From the NCBI GenBank assembly GCA_033064195.1, contig JARBJD010000299.1, positions 27,277 through 91,276 on the forward strand: DNA of 64,000 nt. The letters are read 5' to 3'. The translations under genes were made by a program, and so were the position numbers. This stretch comes from Blattamonas nauphoetae (lineage: Eukaryota > Preaxostyla > Oxymonadida). The stretch's first letter is position 1. Every line of letters begins with the position of its first letter. The notes under the pieces are model-generated. The model did not search any database, was not told the DNA's origin, and saw only the letters and a program-made list of their open reading frames with translations. Positions 63,931 to 64,000 of this stretch are shown one piece after another.

Positions 63931-64000
63931 ACCGCAAATGAATAAATCGAATATGGCTAAACCAGAGGTTTCGCGGAGTGGAACCTTGTCTCTAACAATA

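Larger units (their letters stand above)
55787..64000. mobile_element. Endogenous virus-like island (right end beyond the window)
   Basis: Compact AT-rich genes with 30-170 bp spacers, two converging transcription blocks (plus: 55.8-57.4 kb; minus: 63.3-57.4 kb), paralogous capsid-like proteins, an S74-type fibre protein and small amphipathic proteins together indicate a virus or virus-derived element. A shared T-rich motif precedes most start codons and is absent from the host genes checked. The left limit is uncertain: it may be the fold-back block at 52.0 kb or lie near 55.4 kb. No replication, integration or packaging enzyme is in view. Several frames are broken, so this copy is at least partly dead. 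Confidence 0.75.

Noticed and set aside
55787-64000. Calling the island a polinton/Maverick outright
   Set aside because: No protein-primed polymerase, retroviral-type integrase, packaging ATPase or adenain-like protease is visible, and neither terminus with a 6-bp duplication can be shown.

Overview
This window looks like nuclear DNA of a microbial eukaryote, most likely an oxymonad/preaxostylan flagellate of the Blattamonas type. That placement is inference from gene content and style: very short GT-AG introns (31-150 nt), tightly packed genes, a giant membrane protein joining a parallel beta-helix ectodomain to a pseudokinase tail, and a bacterial-type ureohydrolase. About the first 51.8 kb is ordinary host DNA of moderate GC content plus transposons. 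From about 51.9 kb to the end it is clearly AT-richer and dominated by repeats and an integrated virus-like element.

Host layout. 1-1,875 (+) is the 3' half of a PMS-type MutL homologue, followed by an intact arginase/agmatinase-family gene (2,176-3,054). At 3,184-7,585 there is a three-deep transposon nest: an element with 8-bp target duplications holds a Tc1/mariner/pogo-type element (TA duplication), which holds a hAT-like element (8-bp duplication). 9,158-11,204 (+) is an unrecognised protein gene. The minus strand then carries a truncated pseudokinase gene (12.7-13.8 kb), a 2.8-kaa beta-helix receptor pseudokinase (14.5-22.9 kb) and a multi-exon DOCK/zizimin RhoGEF (23.1-31.9 kb). A Hop/STI1 co-chaperone (32.1-33.6 kb, +) diverges from the DOCK gene. 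It is followed by an unrecognised intron-rich gene (33.8-35.6 kb) and a C2-domain protein (36.1-37.3 kb).

The block at 37.6-44.0 kb (-) is an inverted second copy of 1-3,191 plus 7,586-10,900. It lacks the transposon nest and so preserves the empty site. Its PMS copy has a readable 5' end and exon order (start at 44,912). Its ureohydrolase is a 5'-deleted, frameshifted pseudogene. Beyond it lie a fragment duplicated from the 34.8-35.2 kb gene, a coiled-coil/SPRY-like gene (45.5-47.5 kb), a complete Tc1/mariner element (48,186-49,761), an unrecognised coding-like stretch and a ten-copy 28-bp minisatellite.

Virus-like island. From 52.0 kb there is a fold-back repeat block, a second inverted-repeat element, tRNA-like sequences, and then (55.8 kb to the window end) densely packed AT-rich genes. 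These include two paralogous 560-620 aa capsid-like proteins, an S74-type fibre/chaperone protein, two small MAPG-starting amphipathic proteins, and several orphan proteins. Most open from a shared T-rich motif just upstream of the ATG. Parts of the island are decayed, and no polymerase, integrase, packaging ATPase or protease lies inside the window, so its class (polinton-like or other) stays open.
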